From the NCBI GenBank assembly GCA_043819695.1, contig JBDREM010000339.1:1-8495 (forward strand): 8,495 nt of DNA, read 5' to 3'. The DNA comes from CAYLQD01 sp043819695. GTDB taxonomy: Bacteria; Planctomycetota; PUPC01. Within the stretch, counting starts at the first letter, position 1. Each line of letters begins with the position of its first letter. Position numbers and translations under genes: made by a program. The notes below the pieces were generated by a model that had not been told where the DNA came from, ran no database searches, and saw only the letters and a list, made by a program, of their open reading frames with translations. Shown here piece by piece: positions 4,365 to 8,495 of the stretch.

Positions 4365-5810
4365 GTGGCGAAGTGTGATATCGGATTGATCGGGCTGGCG
4401 GTGATGGGCGAGAACCTCGTCCTGAACATGGAAAGTAAGGGCTTCAGCGTCGCGGTGTTCAACCGCACGGTCGAGAAGGTGGACCGTTTCGTCGCGGGCC
4501 GCGCGGCGGGGAAGAACATCGCCGGCACGCACTCGATCGAGGAGCTGGTCGGCGCGCTCGAACGGCCCCGCAAGGTGATGCTGCTGGTGAAGGCGGGCCA
4601 GCCGGTCGACGACTTCATCGACAAGGTCGCGCCGCGTCTCGAGCCGGGCGACCTCATCATCGACGGCGGGAACTCGTTCTTCAAGGACACGATCCGGCGG
4701 AACAGGAAGCTTGCGGAGATGGGGCTGCTGTACATCGGGACGGGCGTCTCGGGCGGCGAGGAGGGCGCGCTCAAGGGCCCGGCCATCATGCCCGGCGGGC
4801 AGCCGGAGGCGTATAAGCTGGTCGAGCCGATCTTCACGAAGGTCGCGGCACAGGTCGGCGGCGATCCCTGCTGCACCTACATCGGCGCGGACGGCGCCGG
4901 CCATTACGTGAAGATGGTCCACAACGGAATCGAGTACGGCGACATGCAGCTCATCAGCGAGGCGTATTACCTGATGAAGTACGCGCTCGGGATGGACGAG
5001 ATGGAGATGCACGAGGTGTTCAGGAGCTGGAACGAGGGCGACCTCGATTCGTACCTGATCGAGATCACGAGCGAGATACTGGCGAAGGTCGACGAGGAGA
5101 CGGGCAGGCCGGTGACGGAGATCATCCTCGACCGGGCGGGTCAGAAGGGGACGGGGAAGTGGACGAGCCAGAGCGCGCTCGATTTGGGCATCGCGGCTCC
5201 GACGATCGCGGAGGCGGTGTTCGCGCGGTGCATCTCGGCGATCAAGGACGAGCGGGTCGCGGCCGAGGAAATCCTCCGCGGGCCGAAGCGAACGTTCAAG
5301 GGCGACCGGGCGAAGTTCGTCGAGGCGATTCACGATGCGCTCTACGCGTCGAAGATCTGCTCGTACGCGCAGGGGTTCCAGTTGATGGCCGGGGCGGCGG
5401 ACGAGTTCGGGTGGGACTTGAATTTCGGGGAGATCGCGATGATCTGGCGCGGCGGCTGCATCATCCGGGCGCACTTCCTGAACCGGATCAAGCAGGCGTT
5501 CAAGACGAAGAAGGACCTCCCGAATCTGCTGCTGAACCGTTATTTCCGGGGGATCGTGCACAAGGCTCAGTCGAAGTGGCGGAAGGTGGTGATCGAGGCG
5601 ACGAAGCTGGGCATCCCGGTCCCGGCGTTCAGCTCGGCGCTGAACTACTACGACAGCTACCGCCGCGGGCGGCTGAGCGCGAACATGATTCAGGCGCAGC
5701 GGGATTACTTCGGCGCGCACACGTACGAGCGGGTCGACAAGGAAGGCGTGTTCCACACGAACTGGACGGGCGAAGGCGGCGACACGACGGCGAGCACGTA
5801 CGTGGTGTGA
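4365..5810 (+). CDS. gnd: 6-phosphogluconate dehydrogenase, decarboxylating
   Basis: The enzyme oxidises and decarboxylates 6-phosphogluconate to ribulose 5-phosphate with reduction of NADP+, the last oxidative step of the pentose phosphate pathway, in the cytoplasm as a dimer. The 481 residues carry all family landmarks: the dinucleotide-binding start GLIGLAVMGENL (7-18), IIDGGNS (98-104), GVSGGEEGALKGPAIMPGG (127-145), the active-site helix KMVHNGIEYGDMQ with K183 and E190, DRAGQKGTGKWTSQSALDLG (256-275 as two adjacent blocks), and RAHFLNRI (368-375). It is 13 residues longer than the 468-residue E. coli enzyme, mainly through a Gly/Thr-rich tail after the conserved HTNW (464-467). GTG 4365 is chosen because AGAGGAG (4351-4357) lies 7 nt upstream and the family N-terminus follows at once. 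The convergent kinase gene ends 72 bp beyond. No zwf or pgl is present in the window. Confidence 0.97.
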   Translation: MAKCDIGLIGLAVMGENLVLNMESKGFSVAVFNRTVEKVDRFVAGRAAGKNIAGTHSIEELVGALERPRKVMLLVKAGQPVDDFIDKVAPRLEPGDLIIDGGNSFFKDTIRRNRKLAEMGLLYIGTGVSGGEEGALKGPAIMPGGQPEAYKLVEPIFTKVAAQVGGDPCCTYIGADGAGHYVKMVHNGIEYGDMQLISEAYYLMKYALGMDEMEMHEVFRSWNEGDLDSYLIEITSEILAKVDEETGRPVTEIILDRAGQKGTGKWTSQSALDLGIAAPTIAEAVFARCISAIKDERVAAEEILRGPKRTFKGDRAKFVEAIHDALYASKICSYAQGFQLMAGAADEFGWDLNFGEIAMIWRGGCIIRAHFLNRIKQAFKTKKDLPNLLLNRYFRGIVHKAQSKWRKVVIEATKLGIPVPAFSSALNYYDSYRRGRLSANMIQAQRDYFGAHTYERVDKEGVFHTNWTGEGGDTTASTYVV

Positions 5811-5882
5811 GGCGGGTTCGTGACGGCGGATCTGCGGGGCGCCGTTTGGCCGAAAAGGGTTCCCCCGGATGCGTGTCGCGCG
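5811..5882. other. 72-bp convergent gap between gnd and the kinase gene
   Basis: The two genes end towards each other here. I see only weak GC-rich foldbacks around 5836-5870 and no clear hairpin with a T tract for either strand, so termination may be Rho-dependent or rely on sequence not obvious by eye. Confidence 0.4.
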
Positions 5883-8495
5883 TCAGGCCGATGTGCTTTC
5901 GCCGGCGAAGGCGCGGGCGAGGTCGTCGGTCCCGAATGGTTTCTTGAGCACGGCGTGTGCGGCGTCGAGGCAGTCCCTGGGGATGTTGTCTCTCGTGAAC
6001 GCCGAGATGATGATGAACTTGGCGCCGGGCTGCGTTTCCTTGAGCTTGCGGAGCGTGGCGACGCCGTCCATTTCGCCGGGCATGAGCAGGTCGAGGAAGA
6101 CGTAGGGGAAGGGCGTGTCCGCGAAGGCGTCGATGGCGCCCCGGCCGTTGTCGACGGCGGTGACGCCGTAGCCCTGTTCTTCGAGGTGCTTCGTCAGCCA
6201 GAAGCGCATGAGCTTGTCGTCGTCGACGACGAGGATCGGCGTGCCCTTCTCGGGCATTGCCTCGGCCGCTGGCGCGGGCGCGAGGGGCGAGTCCGGTGCG
6301 CTCCGCACGGGCAGGCGGACGGTGAACGTGGCGCCCTGGCCGGGCGCGCTGTCGACAGTTATGTCGCCGCCGCAGCCGCGGACGATGCTGAGCGACTCGG
6401 CCAATCCGAGGCCGAGGTGAGAGGGGGCTTCGCCTTCGGGTCCGGCTTCGTGTTTCGTCGTGAAGAATGGGTCGAAGAGCCTGGGGACATCTTCGGGCTC
6501 GATGCCGGCGCCGGTGTCGCTGACGGTGATGACGAACTCGTCGGGCCCCTTGTCGTGCTCGACGGCGACGCGGACGGTGCCGTCGCGGCCGATGCTGTCG
6601 CGGGCATTGACGAGGAGGTTGAGGAGTACCTGGAGGATTTTGCCCTCGCTGACCCAGGTTTGTGGCGTGGGCCCATAGTGTTCTTCGATGTTGATGCGAC
6701 GCTGGCCGAATAGCGGGCCGACCATGCGCACAGCGATGAGGACGGCGGACGGCAGGTCGATGCGGCGGTCGGTTCCCGGCTGGTCGGCCTTGGCGAGCGA
6801 GCTGAGGCGAGCGGTGATGGCGCCGCCGCGGACGGCGACGGCGCGGGCGGTATCGATGAGGTCGGAAACCGTATCAGGGTCGCTTGCGGCAACGTCGGCG
6901 AGGCCGCGGAGCCCGCCGAGCAGGTTGTTCATCTCGTGCGCGACTCCGGACGCGAGCGTGCCGATGGTGGCGAGCCGCTCGGTGCGGATGAGGCGCTCCT
7001 GGAGCAGTACTTCTTCGGTGACGTCTTTGGCAACGACCAGCGTGCCGGGCGGCTCATCGGTGCCGATGTCCAGCTTCGAGAGAGTGGCGTTGACCCATAT
7101 CTCGCGGCCGTCCTTCCTCAGGGAGGGCCACCGAGGGTGCGACCATCTGCCTTCGGTTTTGACGGCCTGGCGGATCTGGTCTGCCAGCTCATCGTTGTCG
7201 TCCTGAGGGCGCATCAGGAACATGAGGCCGGCGCCGCCGACGACTTCTTCGGCCGAGTAGCCGTATGTTCGCTCGGCGGCGCGATTCCAGTAGGTCACGG
7301 TTCGGTCGGCGGCGAGCACGGCAACGGCGTCGGTGACGTTCGCGAGGATCTTCGCTTGTCGTTCGAGGCGCTCGCGCGCCCGCTTGGCCTCGGTCACGTC
7401 GCGCCAGATCGCATGAATGTAGCTCTTGCCGCGGATGGAAACCGGCCTCGAGTTGACCTGGATGTCGCGTACGTCCCCGTTCTTGGCGCACTGCTTTGTC
7501 TCGAAGATGTCGCTTCCGCTCTTTATTACCTTGCCGACGTGCTCCGCGACGTCCGCCCCCGATTCCAGGACATCGATGTCGGCGAGCGCGAGCTTCCCGA
7601 ACTCCTGCCGCGTGAAGCCGAGGTTTGTGTGAGCCCGGTCATTGAACTCGACGAACCCGGCGGTGTCCGAATCGATGAGCACAATGGAATCGGCCGCCTG
7701 CTCGAAGATGGCGCGGTATCGCTCTTCCGACTCGCGCAGCGCTTCTTCCGCCCGCTTGCGGTCGGTGATGTCGGAGATGACGTGAACGGCTGCGATCATG
7801 CGGCCGTCCTCGTCCGGGACCGGGTCCACCGACACGTCAAGCCACCGGTCGCCCGCGCGAAGCACCATCGTCTCTCTGCGGCACGTTTGCTTCGCGCGAA
7901 CAAAAGGACAACCTTCGATCTGCTCCGAGGTGCCATGCACAAGCTCCCAGCACGTGCGGCCGATGATCTCGGCGGGAGTCCTCCCCAGAAGCTTCGCCAT
8001 TGCCTCGTTGCACTGCTGCACGGTTCCGTCCATGTGGATGAGACAGACGGAACTGCTGAGAGCGTCAAAGGTGGTCCGCCAATGGCGCGCGGCGTCCCGC
8101 AGCGCGTCTTCCGCCTGTTTGCGGGCCGTAATGTCCTCGACCGTGCCCTCGTAGTAGAGGATGTTCCGGGCATCATCGCGAACGGCCGTCGCGCTCTCGC
8201 GCACTAACAGCGACGTGCCGTCTCGCTTCGCCCACGCCGTTTCCAGCCCGACGACCTTTCCATCGCGCGCCATTCGCTCCTTGAACTCCTGGCGGGCGTG
8301 CTCAGGCTCGTATCCTTTCTCTTCCAGGTTCCGCTCGGCCAGCTCTTCGAAGGAATCGAAGCCCAGCATGCGGACGAGGGCCGGGTTGGCGAGCAAGATG
8401 CGGCCGGCCGGAGTTGTCCTGTAGATGCCGACCAGGGCGTTCTCAAAGATGCTCCGCATGCGTTCCTCGGATTGTCGCAGCGCCTCCTCCGCCTG
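5883..8495 (-). CDS. Multi-PAS hybrid sensor histidine kinase with C-terminal receiver (N-terminus outside window)
   Basis: 870 residues are visible. Numbering below counts from the Met codon at 8457-8459, which is not the true start: the frame stays open to the edge and the 12 codons before it read QAEEALRQSEER, a standard PAS linker, so at least one more domain lies outside. The order is PAS1 (about 1-112), PAS2 (125-233), PAS3 (247-357), PAS4 (366-482), then the kinase: the phosphoacceptor helix SGVAHEMNNLLGG with H508, N box NLLVNARDSI (614-623), G1 DTGAGI (648-653), F box FDPFFTTK (662-669) and G2 GLGLA (683-687). A Pro/Ala linker leads to a receiver (741-850) with acidic D746-D748, phosphoacceptor D790, S819 and K840. 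PAS2 has a Cys/His cluster. No membrane segment is visible. It probably senses a small-molecule, redox or energy signal, then relays phosphate within the chain; the output partner is unknown. No HPt domain or partner gene lies in the window. Confidence 0.95.
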   Translation of the reverse strand, partial: QAEEALRQSEERMRSIFENALVGIYRTTPAGRILLANPALVRMLGFDSFEELAERNLEEKGYEPEHARQEFKERMARDGKVVGLETAWAKRDGTSLLVRESATAVRDDARNILYYEGTVEDITARKQAEDALRDAARHWRTTFDALSSSVCLIHMDGTVQQCNEAMAKLLGRTPAEIIGRTCWELVHGTSEQIEGCPFVRAKQTCRRETMVLRAGDRWLDVSVDPVPDEDGRMIAAVHVISDITDRKRAEEALRESEERYRAIFEQAADSIVLIDSDTAGFVEFNDRAHTNLGFTRQEFGKLALADIDVLESGADVAEHVGKVIKSGSDIFETKQCAKNGDVRDIQVNSRPVSIRGKSYIHAIWRDVTEAKRARERLERQAKILANVTDAVAVLAADRTVTYWNRAAERTYGYSAEEVVGGAGLMFLMRPQDDNDELADQIRQAVKTEGRWSHPRWPSLRKDGREIWVNATLSKLDIGTDEPPGTLVVAKDVTEEVLLQERLIRTERLATIGTLASGVAHEMNNLLGGLRGLADVAASDPDTVSDLIDTARAVAVRGGAITARLSSLAKADQPGTDRRIDLPSAVLIAVRMVGPLFGQRRINIEEHYGPTPQTWVSEGKILQVLLNLLVNARDSIGRDGTVRVAVEHDKGPDEFVITVSDTGAGIEPEDVPRLFDPFFTTKHEAGPEGEAPSHLGLGLAESLSIVRGCGGDITVDSAPGQGATFTVRLPVRSAPDSPLAPAPAAEAMPEKGTPILVVDDDKLMRFWLTKHLEEQGYGVTAVDNGRGAIDAFADTPFPYVFLDLLMPGEMDGVATLRKLKETQPGAKFIIISAFTRDNIPRDCLDAAHAVLKKPFGTDDLARAFAGESTSA
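7735..8495 (-). repeat. Repeated PAS-linker coding segments
   Basis: Three diverged copies of the coiled linker between PAS domains are visible within the kinase gene at about 7735-7760, 8098-8122 and 8476-8495. They share GCAGCGC, a C/T-rich TCTTCCGCC-like part and a G/C-rich end, coding for AEEALR- or AEDALR-type helices that form the signalling helix. They reflect duplication of PAS units within the protein, not a mobile repeat. Confidence 0.6.

Noticed and set aside
4224..5756. Long open minus-strand frame (about 510 codons) antisense to gnd
   Set aside because: The same Arg/Val/Leu/Asp-rich mirror composition; gnd on the plus strand has every family motif.
6936..8207. Plus-strand frame of 423 codons inside the kinase gene
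   Set aside because: It is the mirror of a GC-rich coding region, has no recognisable domain and overlaps the kinase in full.

Overview
The window comes from a GC-rich bacterial chromosome. The mix of a lone rhamnulokinase, a bacterial-type Gnd, a very long multi-PAS hybrid histidine kinase and scattered toxin-type islets fits an environmental Gram-negative such as a member of the Planctomycetota, Hydrogenedentota or Acidobacteriota. No rRNA, tRNA or phylogenetic marker is present, so the phylum is a guess.

Layout. Positions 1-2113 form an accessory islet. It holds a good sigma70-type promoter, a Phd/YefM-type antitoxin gene and the stub of its RelE/ParE-type toxin. These are followed by a second promoter overlaid with three copies of GTAGCATT, a Fic AMPylase gene with a self-inhibitory motif and a C-terminal winged helix, and a small basic protein of unknown function. 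The fic gene has clearly lower third-position GC than the genes after it (33/50 codons against 43/50 and 44/50, counted by hand over the first 50 codons), which suggests horizontal acquisition. Positions 2181-3638 encode rhamnulokinase (RhaB).

A 726-bp gene-free stretch (3639-4364) follows and is unusually structured. It contains a 198-bp near-perfectly centred imperfect palindrome with a purine arm and a pyrimidine arm, a terminator-like hairpin, two overlapping hairpins that exclude each other, and two short minus-strand frames that may be gene remnants. Positions 4365-5810 encode 6-phosphogluconate dehydrogenase (Gnd). Converging on it from the right edge is a hybrid sensor kinase with at least four PAS domains, a histidine kinase core and a C-terminal receiver. 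Its N-terminus lies outside the window.

How they fit. RhaB and Gnd are two carbohydrate enzymes (L-rhamnulose phosphorylation; the oxidative pentose phosphate branch). The long structured gap means they are not clearly one operon. The fic gene and the small open frame 18 bp after it look like one transcription unit, probably controlled by the repeat array over the promoter; the Fic C-terminal winged helix is the obvious candidate regulator. The antitoxin is an orphan whose toxin has decayed.
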